Shown: positions 10,453-21,200 of the stretch, piece by piece | Position numbering within the stretch: the stretch's first letter is position 1 | Layout of the letters: every line of letters begins with the position of its first letter | Assembly (NCBI GenBank): GCA_949358305.1 | Contig: OX442317.1 | Location: 11,906,186 to 11,970,185 of the forward strand | Direction: 5' to 3' | DNA from: Strigamia acuminata | Taxonomy: Eukaryota; Arthropoda; Chilopoda; Geophilomorpha; Linotaeniidae | Length of the DNA: 64,000 nucleotides | The notes under the pieces: model-generated | Told to the model about the DNA's origin: nothing | Seen by the model: the letters and a program-made list of their open reading frames with translations, nothing else | The model's database searches: none | Made by a program: the position numbers and the translations under genes

Positions 10453-10932
10453 ATGCAGAACATGACGACAGATAATTCTCAGCACACGTGCATCTTAGGC
10501 GATACCCAGCTTCACCAGGGCAATAACGATACACCCAATAACCCATGCGGAATCAAAGATTGTGATCTTCATCTTTTTTGTTTATGGCAAAAATATTTTG
10601 AATCCAATCCATACAGTAATATGTCAGACAGTAGCATTGACTCGATTATTGAAGCAGTTTTGAGGAAGTTCGAGAAAGAATTCTACTCCCCGTCAACACA
10701 GACCCCCACAATTACGAATCCTAATGCTGAACAACTGACAAGTTCAACAGGCAGTCAACAGGATGCAGCAACACCACTCAATCACAGTTGTGTGGCTACA
10801 CAACTGTGTTTGGAACCTTACTTCCCGATGGCCTTATTGGACGATATTAGCGCTGCTAGAGATAAATTGACGGCAGCCATATTTGCGCTAGAACGTTTTT
10901 ACAAGGCGAATCCATCTGTTTCCTCACATTAA
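10453..10932 (+). CDS. Unrecognised intronless protein, 159 aa
   Basis: ATG to TAA in one exon. I do not recognise it. The N-terminal 55 residues are polar with five Cys and one HxxxxxW-type stretch (CDLHLFCLWQKYF). Residues 58-78 look like an amphipathic helix (DSIIEAVLRKFEKEF). A Ser/Thr/Gln-rich linker follows (80-110). The last 40 residues are helical (DISAARDKLTAAIFALERFY). No signal peptide or membrane segment. Upstream it has a TATA-like box and the 69-bp palindrome; the next gene follows on the same strand after 545 bp. Both genes lie between the two copies of dispersed repeat 4. It could be host or mobile-element derived. Confidence 0.5.
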   Translation: MQNMTTDNSQHTCILGDTQLHQGNNDTPNNPCGIKDCDLHLFCLWQKYFESNPYSNMSDSSIDSIIEAVLRKFEKEFYSPSTQTPTITNPNAEQLTSSTGSQQDAATPLNHSCVATQLCLEPYFPMALLDDISAARDKLTAAIFALERFYKANPSVSSH

Positions 10933-11477
10933 CAACCTAAATGTCCTGTCCTGTATTTCCTCTTTCATGTATTTATATATATATATTTTATATATTTTAC
11001 TTAATGTATTATTAAAATTTCTGCTTGTAATTTCATGTTTTCTAAATAATTATAATGTAAGTAAATGTGATGTAAAATTTGTATTTACTTGAATTAAAAT
11101 TGGGATAGTTAGGCTTATAGGACATCTCATTTCTCTCTTCGTTTTTTTTTCAGAACAAAATCTTTTTAGCACCCCGTTTTTTTCACACACATAAACCCTT
11201 GACTCCAAAAATTTTTTTTCCGAATTGCAAAGATTAAGTCTAAACTGTTATCAGATTGGGCAGTATCCAAGGCCCCACGCGTCTAAGGGCCCGGAAAAAT
11301 ATTTTTTTAACTAATTCAAACTAATTTCAACACGTATTTACAGGAAAAGTCAGCAGGAAGAGGAAAACAATTAGATACGTTGAATAATTTTACACAAATC
11401 CTAGATAGTGTATTTAAAAGTCTGACGTTTTCTTTTGCATTGAATTAGAAGCGACGGCTAAACACTTAACATTCACG
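10933..11477. other. Spacer between the two small genes
   Basis: AT-rich with a TATATATA block just after the stop. TATTTAAAAG near 11408-11418 may be the TATA box for the gene at 11478. Confidence 0.4.
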
Positions 11478-11790
11478 ATGCTGGCCTTGATTATACTCGA
11501 GTTTGCTTCGTCCTTTTTAACTCTGTGCACCCTGTTTGTGGCAAGACTGCAGGAATATTACCAATCGACGGAAGAGGAAAAGAGAGCTCAAATAGGAACC
11601 CCGAGAGACATACCGTTGAATCAATTTAAAATTTCTGTGTCGGACGAAGGAGTAAGGTCTGTTCATTACGAAATGGTGCCCCGAGGAGTGCGGGTGGCGC
11701 CTGAGGAACGAGACTGGGCCATTGGACGGGGCCGAGCAGTTGGTAGATATGGCCCGACCCCAAGACCGGGTAGAATCATCGCTGAAGTGG
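11478..11790 (+). pseudogene. Host gene interrupted by element A, 5' part
   Basis: ATG at 11478. The first 22 residues are hydrophobic (LALIILEFASSFLTLCTLFV), a signal anchor or membrane segment. A polar region with basic and Gly/Arg-rich stretches follows (about residues 60-100). The frame runs without a stop into the LTR of element A. The last five bases, AGTGG (11786-11790), are the target duplication. Dropping the 14.5-kb insertion and one copy of AGTGG joins this exactly in frame to 26336-26466, for a predicted length of 147 aa. I do not recognise the family. The open frame on both sides and near-identical LTRs of A say the gene was intact until recently, and uninterrupted alleles may exist. 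Confidence 0.7.
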
Positions 11791-12374
11791 TGTTGGTCTA
11801 AAAGACCATTTTATATGTCGATGAGACATAGAATCTTATTATGTTACATTCTAATCATTTATTCCGATATTTATTTTATATCAAATCCCAATTGTCCTTA
11901 TATAATTTGATATAATGATTTAATATTTATTTACATCTCAGATAGCTTATTTCCAATGTTTACCATTGTATTTGATTTTTAAGCATGGAGTATCATGCTT
12001 TATTCAGCCACAATGTTTAATTCCCTTTAATTTTATGTCATGTGTTCACAATTTCCGACACAAGGTGTCGCAATGTACACTTTTCCACTTGTCAACATGG
12101 CGCCCACCTCGATAGCGAGCTGCTCCGCCATTTTTCATTAATTCTGGACTCAATTGTTAAGTATGTTATTATTAAACCTTATTTTATAGTTTTAACAAGT
12201 GTTAAGTCTTGTCTTTTCGGCATATAAGCGCTTTCTGCGCGGCCATCGTTCGTTTCCTTGCAAAACGTCGTCGACACGTTCGTGCGGGCAGCACGACGCC
12301 ATCTTCGTTATAATTTGCTTCCACGTTTCGGTTCACGCCGAATTTGCGCCGCTCGCCTCTGCTACTAACGTACA
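11791..12374 (+). repeat. Element A 5' LTR
   Basis: 584 bp. Starts with a hairpin (TTGGTC...GACCA at 11793-11808). Carries the palindromes GCATGGAGTATCATGC (11983-11998) and GACACAAGGTGTC (12057-12069). 23 bp after the latter comes CAACATGG (12093-12100), a variant of the CAAGATGG motif of the sister LTRs. Confidence 0.95.
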
Positions 12375-12376
12375 AT

Positions 12377-12392
12377 TGGTAGCAGAGGGTGG
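12377..12392 (+). other. Primer binding site of element A
   Basis: TGGTAGCAGAGGGTGG, complementary to the 3' end of initiator tRNA-Met (expected TGGTAGCAGAGGATGG) at 15 of 16 bases, 2 nt after the LTR. Confidence 0.9.
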
Positions 12393-13316
12393 TTGGCTAC
12401 TGTGTTTAATATTTTCCTTTTTATCGCCGAAAATTTTCGCGAATTTCGCGAATTTTCGCGGCGATTTGTGTTTTTTTTCAGTTTACGACGATCCCCGGGC
12501 CTATTTTCGCGTTTCCAGACATCGGCGACGTATCACCGACGTCCAGACACGCCGAGTATCGTTCACCACACGATTCTACGTTAATTTTCGTCCGAAATCT
12601 CGCGGTCTCGCGGATTTCGCGACGAATTTTCAATTTATTTTCAGTTTTCGACGGTTTTTCGTCCCGACGACGATTTTTCGACGATTTCTCAACGGAAACG
12701 AGACGTTTCTCGCTATATGCACCCCGGAGTGTATATAGTATCGACGAATTCACGACGATTTATTTATTTTCGACGATTTTTGCGTATTTTCGTGAAGAGC
12801 CTCATTTTATGAGAAGAATTTGGATTTTCGAATCCAAATTAGCGCTTTTAACGGGTTTTTCGAGAAAACCCGCTCGTGCCTTTATCACGAGCTCGCGTGA
12901 CGTTACGCGGGAGATTCATCACATTTTCGCCTTCCCTGTCGTGAAACTTTGTTATTATAAGATAGATATTAAGGTTTTTGGTTGGGTCATTATTAGAATC
13001 GCAATAGCCCTTCGGACAAGTCTGTCCACCGCTATTGTTGTATTCTAGAGTGAGGCTGAGCCCTGCGCCACCTAGTATTCCCGCGATCCCAGGCGATCTC
13101 AAAGGACACTAGGGGGACACTCACTCTAGGTTATCAGCTGATTGTAGCATCGGCTCCCAATTTGTGGTTTTCCGCCTCGAAAGTGCGTCGTATTGTGATC
13201 GTGATTGTGCCATTGGATCGTGCAGTGCTACGAGTGCCTTCTATTACGTCTATATCACTCTCTACGCCTTTGTATTTTCTCGCGGTGAGCGAAATCCGCG
13301 AATTTCTCACGTCAAG
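12393..13316 (+). other. Element A leader with GC-rich foldback
   Basis: Untranslated leader of 924 bp. A foldback of type TCGCCG...CGGCGA lies at 12423-12465, close to the primer site; similar foldbacks occur in the B and D1 leaders. The last third is related in sequence to the D1 leader. A candidate for packaging or dimerisation signals, by position only. Confidence 0.5.
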
Positions 13317-16300
13317 ATGTCCAAATACGTGGAGCCAACGGTTGGGAAGTGTCCGATGTTAGGAATCAACAACTATGAGTCATGGCGTCGTGCCATGTGC
13401 ATGCTCCTAAAGTCGGAAGGCCTCTGGAGACATGTCACCGAGGAAAAAGAGGCCGAATATTTATTGACATTGACCCCGAAAGAGACTGAGAAATATAAAT
13501 TAAAGAAGGACAAAGCGTTGGGACACATTTATTGCCACGTGAGCGAGGCGAAACGCTCCACACTGGACAACGCCAATACCCCGAAAGAAGCCTGGGACAT
13601 TTTGTCAAAAATTTTTGCTCCCAGCTCTCTGGCTCGCCAAGCAGCCATGAGATGGCAATTTTTGGGCCTACATCTTCAACCGAACGAAGATATGGTCGAT
13701 TTCGTCAGTCGTGTCGATCTCCACGTACGCCAACTCCGGGATATGAAGGAGGAAGTTTCGGACAAGCATCATGCTTACCAGTACTTACATCGTCTGCCTC
13801 CAGAATATGCTCAGGCCACGTTTGCCATCTATAACTGGCCTGAAGCTAACTTTACGCCGACTAAAGTGTCCGAACAATTGGTCTCTGAATATCTTCGCCT
13901 CAAATCAGTTGGTTTACACAATGTTTCATCATCAGCTCACGCGTCTGCCCAGAATCCACAACAATCTCGTCAAGGGTCACGTCCACGTCGTCCATTGTCG
14001 CAAGTCAGATGTTTCAACTGTCAAGAGATGGGTCACTACGCTAACAAGTGCCCATACCCGAAGCGTGACGACCGGAATCAACAACCAACGGCAACATTCC
14101 AACGTTCTCGCAGCAAAAGCAAGAAACGTGGCAAGAACTCGGCTCCTAAACCCGAGGACAATCGCCCCAGAGGAAGCTCTCATCCGGTTCGCAACGCGGT
14201 GTTTTTCGTAAATGCTCCGCAAATCGTTGAACATCCTGTTGCCCACCTGATGCAATCCAACGAATGGATAGTCGATTGTGGTGCCACAGACCATGTTTCT
14301 CACATACGATCGTGGTTTTCCGATTTTGTGAATATTGTCCCTTTTGACATCGAACTAGGCCAAGGAAAATCACAAGTGACTGGTCGAGGAAGTGTTCAAC
14401 TGCAAACACGTGTGGACAATTCTCACTGTAATGTGACACTGACGAACGTTCTCTATGCGCCCAATTTTGAGGCGAATTTAATCTCAGTATCCAAAATTGA
14501 TAAGACCCGTCACCATATTCATATTTTTAATGGAGAAGTCCATATATATGAGACGGACATCACGAGTGCCGTTCTGAAAGCAAAGGAAAAAGGAGGACTT
14601 TACTACGTGGACGGGCTGTGTACAAATCCAACTGTTGCCACTACGACTTCACCAATGATCCAGCAATCACCCGTTCAGACATTTGTAACAACGGAAATTG
14701 ACTTCGTGAATATTCCGAAGCAGAAAAGGCAGAAGTCATCGCAACAGAACATTTCGGATTTTAGGATTCAAATGCCGCCATTACCTGCGACAGAGGCCCC
14801 GACGTCAATTTCGGCCGCCATCGATCCTACACCCACAACACAATCTTTACCTATCCACCTAAACCCTCCAATCCATTCCTATGCTAATGCTCTCCAGCAT
14901 ATCCCCAGTAGTCCTCCACCCGTCACATCTCCTTCTCTCGTCCAATCCGCTGGTAATCCTTCTCAATCACAAAAGAAGGTTATTCCAAATCCTGTCCAGT
15001 TCCCGAAGAAAGCTCTTGCCAACCCTGCCTCTGTGAAAGATGCAACTGGTTTGTGGCATAGTCGCCTTGGGCATTTGCACACCAATGCGTTGAAGTTGTT
15101 AGCCAATAATGACGATGTATATGGACTCGAACCAGCGGAAGTGTCGCAAGAATTGGCGTGCAACGACTGCCGCCTTGCGAAATCCGTCAGGGCTTCTCAC
15201 AAGCCGGATCTACATCCTTCAACATCTCAGCCCCTTGATCTTTTGCATATGGACGTGTGGGGGCCGTATCCGGTACCCTCGTTTGGGGGCGCTCGCTTCG
15301 TTTTCACCGTCATCGATGACGCGACGAGGTACACTTGGATCACCCCTTTGGCACAAAAATCCCAAGTTTTCTCGTGCTTCAAGGAGATCGTCGCCAGGGT
15401 CGAGCGCGTTGCGAATACGCGCATCAAAGCTATTCGATCCGATAGGGGCGGCGAATTCATGTCCAATGAATTTCAACAATACTTGAAGGAAAAGGGGATC
15501 CAGGGACAGCGTACAAATCCGTCAAGCCCCCAGATGAATGGAACAGCCGAGAGAATTAACCGGACAATGGTTGACCACATCAGAGCTGTTATACAAGAGA
15601 CACAACTTCCGGAAGGTTTATGGGCTGAACTCGCGGTCAATTTCGCCTACATTAAAAATAGAAGTCCACATTCCCGTTTGAATAACCAAGTGCCATACAT
15701 ACTTTGGCGTCAGCGTGCTCTTTCTTTGCGCCACCTGAGGAAAATTGGATCCAAGTGCTGGGTGCACTTTACTGCACCGGGACGCAAAAAGCTTGATCCT
15801 CGTGCTTGGGAGGGTTTCCTCGTAGGCTACGCCACTGGGACACGTGGTTACCGCATATGGAATCCTATGGACAATAGCGTAACGGAATCAACTCACGTAC
15901 GCATTGATGAACATCAATCTTATAAAAGGACATTGAGAAGTCAAAATGGTCATCGCAATCAAACTTTCGAGGAACCCAAAGTTAGCCAACAACAACATGT
16001 GTCATTCGACGACAACGTCCACTATTTGGATTGGCCAAAAGCCGACACTGACGGGGATTCCTCGAATACATCCGACGACGATGACGACGATGATGATGAT
16101 GGAAACGGATCAGTCTCGCAATCCATATCCATCCCATTGGTGCATATTTCCCCACTTAATACACCTGAACGTCAGTTGTTAGATGCATGCGCACTGGCAT
16201 TACCGGATTCTGCGAGTTTGGGACGATCAGCATCATATCCAATCCTTTATCAAGAAGGACCGGATACGGATGAGGATGTTGAGCAGATTGTTGATGAGGC

Positions 16301-17543
16301 AATTCAACCGGACGCGGCAGAGTTGCAACAGATTCAGTCTCAACACGTCTCACCGGAAACGTCTCAAACTAGTTCTCCTGGTCTTTCACCGCCTGGCTCG
16401 CCAACCCGTTTCGTCACAACGCGCAGAAGAGATGGCCGAAATATTTTGCAACATATGATGCCAATTTTCGATCAAGGAGCTTTATCACCATTGCCTCCTG
16501 GCCCTACTCATGTTGCAGCACCGTCAGCTGGGAAAACGTCTTTCTATTGGCGTTATGTTGGCGGTGATACAGTCTTCAGACGATGGATTCGGGAGGAACA
16601 TCTCCGAAAAGATCAACGCCCTGGGTGTATAGACACCGATGTCTATTATTTCCCGGAACCTAACCTCCGATTACGTTCGAGACGGGACGTTGAAGAATTC
16701 TGCACGATGAATAATCTCCCCTATGATCCAGAACTTTTCTTTTTCGGCAATATGGAGCACACACTGCCCACGATTCCCGGTCCTCGACATGCCGCTCATC
16801 TTTGCCGTACGGAACCATCATCGTACGCGGAAATTCCGAAGTTTCAAGATGCTCCGAAATGGCGTGAAGCCATTGACGAAGAATTGGAAATATTCAAGGA
16901 AAGGCAGATCTACGTTGAAGTTCCGAGGCCACCCGAGACTACAGTATTAGGCTGTAAATGGATCTTCAAACTGAAGACGGACCTAAGTGGCGAAATAACT
17001 CGTTATCGTGCTCGACTCGTCGCGCAAGGCTTTCGCCAAACCATCGGGGTTGATTACGACGAGGTTTTTAGTCCGGTCGTGAACTTCGTTTTGATCCGAC
17101 TATTCTTCTGTCTTCTAGTCGTCCTCAGAGGATGGAAGGACGCTCACCTCGACGTCAAAAGTGCATACCTGTATGGGGACCTGAAGCACAAGGTATACAT
17201 GCGCATCCCCGCAGGTGCAACTTGTTCGAACCCCGCAAATGTCTGGCTGCTTGTTAAATCCCTCTACGGACTTCACCAGTCAGGGAGGGAATGGTACGAA
17301 AAGTTGGATGGAACGCTTCGAGCTCTCGGTTTTCGGAAGATGCCCGCGTGCAATTGTGTGTACATTTACGGCAATTGTGCCGTTATGTTGGTGTACGTCG
17401 ATGACATCGTACTGTTCTACGCTTCCGACAACGTGTTAACCCGAATCATCCAGCTTATCTCGTCCAAATTTGACATCGTTAATCTTGGTCCCATCACGAG
17501 ACTATTGGGCGTCGAGTTCATTCGAGACGCTGGTCGAACCTTC
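13317..17543 (+). pseudogene. Element A gag-pol, first 1409 codons (interrupted)
   Basis: Start chosen at the ATG of MSKYVEP (13317), matching the position of B's start; the frame further upstream has no ATG. Order: UBN2/gag-like region; CX2CX4HX4C zinc knuckle from C232 (CFNCQEMGHYANKC); aspartic protease DCGATDH at D320; integrase HHCC from H581; integrase catalytic D646, D709, E745; MBD-like module about 1085-1145 (W1090, D1108, R1120); reverse transcriptase with YVDD at 1360-1363. An Asp run (about 16075-16100) lies in the linker. B's LTR breaks the frame after TTC at 17541-17543; the rest is at 24736-25527. Confidence 0.9.
16567..16755 (+). other. MBD-like module in element A polyprotein
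   Basis: Between integrase and RT. Order as in the methyl-CpG-binding domain: W1090-x-R-E-E, L-R-K, 9 residues, D1108-V-Y-Y, 8 residues, R1120-S-R, then a helix and ELFFF. The Asp, Tyr and second Arg match the residues that read methyl-CpG in MBD proteins. Confidence 0.65.
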
Positions 17544-18071
17544 TGTAGACAGAGAATGCGCAAAATATCGGTTATCACCGATTGGAAGCGTGTTTGGAGC
17601 CGCGCTACACGCGCGGACGGCGGCGATACGATCCGTATCGCTTGCAAACAAAGTGCGCGACGTAAGGTCGCTTATACGCACTGTGGGCTGCTCTAAAGCA
17701 ATGAATAGACCCAACACAATGTCAAAAATATATAAAACACTTTATAAAACGAAATATACATTACAAAACAGGTGGAAAATATCCAAGGAGCTGGAATCAA
17801 AGGATCGCGCCATCTTGGATTTTTGGATACCGTGATAAGGGCACCCTGGTGCCGGAAATTAACATTAGGTGTGAACAAATCATTGAATTGGAGAACAAAT
17901 CATAGTCTAAAAGGTACAGGAGTATGGAATTACATACGGGACAGCGCAAAAAGAATAGTAACATCGAAATCAATCAAATAATGACAAGAATACGCTGTAT
18001 ACCTAAACATAATGGGAAATCTAGGAAATAACGAATATATTCATCGATACAAATTGGTCTTTTGACCAACA
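17544..18071 (-). repeat. Element B 3' LTR
   Basis: In element sense it starts TGTTGGTC at 18071 with the terminal hairpin TTGGTC/GACCAA and ends TGTCTACA. The palindrome GGCACCCTGGTGCC (17840-17853) precedes CAAGATGG (minus strand, 17810-17817) by about 22 bp. Confidence 0.95.
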
Positions 18072-18084
18072 AATCCCCTCTTCG
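18072..18084 (-). other. Element B polypurine tract
   Basis: In element sense GAAGAGGGGATT directly before the 3' LTR. Confidence 0.85.
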
Positions 18085-18166
18085 ATGGAAATATTTATCA
18101 GGGGACAAGATGAACGTAGACTGGAATTACAGTTGATAATTGACGAGAAAAGAAAATAATAAAGTC

Positions 18167-18239
18167 GAATCATCGGGCCGGGTACTGTCGTGGTTATCAC
18201 TTAACTAAGCTCGGTATTCCCACAGAAACCCGATGATCC
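18167..18239 (-). other. Element B 3'-UTR hairpin
   Basis: Nine-bp arms ATCATCGGG (18169-18177) and CCCGATGAT (18229-18237). A, D and E have the same structure with GAG/CTC instead of GGG/CCC, a two-sided change that keeps pairing. Confidence 0.7.
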
Positions 18240-18280
18240 TCGAAACTGTGATAAACAAAAATAGGAATGTCACGGTCTGT

Positions 18281-21200
18281 TCATACTCGGAAGATCCTCG
18301 AAATCAATGATCGTAAACGTTCCGAAGATAGCCACTTTGTGAATATGTCGGCGGTATTAACTTCGCCGGCTACCTTTCGAAGATCGAAGACTCCCGCAGT
18401 AAACCACTCCCTGAGCCAGTGAAACTTCACGCGAATATGTTTCGTCTTCGCGTTCTCGATGTCATTGGACGTAAATTGAATCGAGGCCAGGGCGTCGGAA
18501 TACACGATAGGTCGGGATAGACGATTGAGTATCGGGAATTCGGTGTACACGCTGTCGAGCCAGAAAATCTCCTTCACGCACTCAACCAGGGCGATGAATT
18601 CGGCTTCCATGGTTGAGCACGCTACGGTCGACTGTTTGCGACAGGACCAGCCAATGGGGACATTTCCAACGTATACGATGTATCCTCCGAAGCTCAACGA
18701 TGTCTCCGGATCGCTTGCCCACGACGCGTCGGTGAATGCAGATAGTTGACTAGAAGAGCAACCGGATAATTCGATGCAAAGTTCTGCAGTGTTTGCTACG
18801 TACTGCAAAACCTGCAACAAGGCGCGGATGTGGGTTCGATTATAGCACGTGTTGTACTGTGCCAAAGCAATGACGGAATAGAGTATGTCGGGACGAGTTC
18901 TCGATGCCAAAAACAGAAGTGAACCGATTAGAGATCGGTATGGAAAATCATCCAAGTTCTCGGTCGATCCTCTAACGAGTGTCGTTCCCGGGGTCACTGG
19001 TGTCTTGACGAGATTATTGGTCGTCGCCCCGAATTTCTTAACCAGTTTGGCGATATAAGCACGTTGCGTTATGAAAGTGCGTCCGGCGTCGCGGATAAAC
19101 TCGACGCCTAATAACTTCGTGATCGGTCCGAGGTTGACTATATCGAATTTCGAAGAGATGAGACGGATTAGCTGTTTGAAAACGCTGTCGGACGCGTAAA
19201 ACACGACGATGTCGTCCACGTAGACCAGCATAACAGCTGTATTCCCGAACACGTAAACACAATTACATGCTGGCAGTCTTCGAAATCCGAGGGCCCGAAG
19301 CGTCTCGTCGAGTTTCTCGAACCATTGTCTCCCGGATTGGTGGAGGCCGTAAAGTGATTTGAGAAGAAGCCACACATTGTTTGGATCGGTGCATGTGGCA
19401 CCTGCAGGGATTCTCATGTATACGTTATGCTTTAATTCCCCGTACAGGTACGCACCTTTCACGTCGAGGTGGGCGTCCTGCCAACCACGCAATACGACGA
19501 GAAGACAGAAAAACAGACGGATCAATATGAAGTTCACGACTGGGCTAAACACCTCATCAAAATCGACTCCGAGGGTTTGATAAAAACCTTGTGCTACTAA
19601 GCGTGCTCGGTATCGGGTGACGGTTCCGGCTGCATCAGTTTTGAGTTTAAAAATCCACTTGCAGCCAAGAATAGTGGTGTCGGGTGGTCGGGGAACTTCT
19701 TTATAGATTTCTCGCTCTTTAAACATATCGAGCTCCTCTCCAATCGCTTCACGCCATTTCGGAGCGTCGTTAAACTTGGGAATTTCGGCGAATGAAGCCG
19801 GCTCGGTTCGGCATAGATGAGCCGCATGACGAACACCCGGAAGAGTTGGTAACTTATGTTCGAGATTACCGAAGAAAAACAGTTCGGGGTCGTAATCAAT
19901 ATTGTTCAACATACAATACTCCTCGATGTCGTGATAAGATCTTAGACGGATCTTCGGAGTTGGAAAATAATAGACATCGATTAAAATCTTCCCGGGCTTT
20001 TGATCCTTTCTCAGGTGTTCCTCGCGTACCCATTCACGGCACTCGCCATCTCCACCGACGAATCGCCACTTATGAGTAGTGTGGCGCGCAGTCGCTGGTG
20101 AATTGGGATCGGGGTCGAAAATTTGCAGCCCTTGCGCAGCTTGATCATCAACACGTTGCTGACGACGTGTCGTGATAAATCTCGGCGTCGGTACCGGTGT
20201 TTCACGGGGAAGAGAAGGCGCTGCCGATCGCTGAGGTGATGGCGGAGCGGATGAACGAGGAGTCGTCGGAGGCGATGGTCGTGCCGATTGTTCCGCTGAC
20301 GTATCAACGTGTTCGGATGTTTCAGGATAAATCGACAATTCGTCCATCTCTCGGATGTCATGGTCGGTGTCGCGTTCTTCTTCGTACGAAATGTGATGGG
20401 ATTGACGAAGAGACGCAGAACCTGGAGGTAATGTCGCACATAAATCCAGCAATGCCCGTTCCGGAGTTGTCGGTGGTGGTATGTGGATGTGCGGAAAAGC
20501 CAGAGGCGTGTGCATCGAAGCGGATGCCGTCGACACACGTTCGGAATCGTTCGCAGAATGTTCTGACGCCTCGGAATCAGATCCCTTCGGCCACTGATGG
20601 TAATGTAGGGTATCATCAAATGTAACGGTTTGTTGTCCGGGACCAGTAAATGACTGTTGTGGCTGCTGCGTCGAAATTTTGATGGATTTCCGATACGACT
20701 GCCGCTCATCGATCTTAACGTGAATAGATTCGTAAACCTTGTTGTCGGTTGGGTTCCAAATCCTGTATCCACGGGTCCCTGTGGCGTAGCCGACTAAATA
20801 TCCCTCCCAGGCCCGCGGATCCAGCTTCTTGCGGCCTGGTGCGGTGTAGTGCACCCAGCACTTGGAACCGACTTTTCGTAAATGTCGTAACGAAAGGGCT
20901 CTCTGTCGCCAAAGGATGTATGGGACCTGATTATTAAGTCGAGAATGAGGGCTCCGATTCTTGATGTAGGCAAACGTGACCGAGAGCTCGGCCCAGAGCG
21001 CCTCCGGCAACTTGGTTTCGGATAAGACTGCACGAAAGTTGTCGGCCATTGTCCTATTTATGCGCTCGGCCGTGCCATTCATCTGTGGCGATGACGGATT
21101 CGTTCGCTGACCCTGGATGCCCTTGTCTTGTAGATACCGGAGAAACTCGTTTGACATAAACTCTCCGCCTCGATCAGTCCGAATTGCTTTTATTTGGGTG

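Noticed and set aside
12199-12738. 179-codon frame across the end of A's 5' LTR
   Set aside because: Crosses LTR, primer site and leader; no similarity to any retroviral protein.
13164-13316. Upstream extension of element A gag-pol
   Set aside because: Opens at a GTG with no ATG before 13317; the ATG at 13317 lines up with B's gag start.
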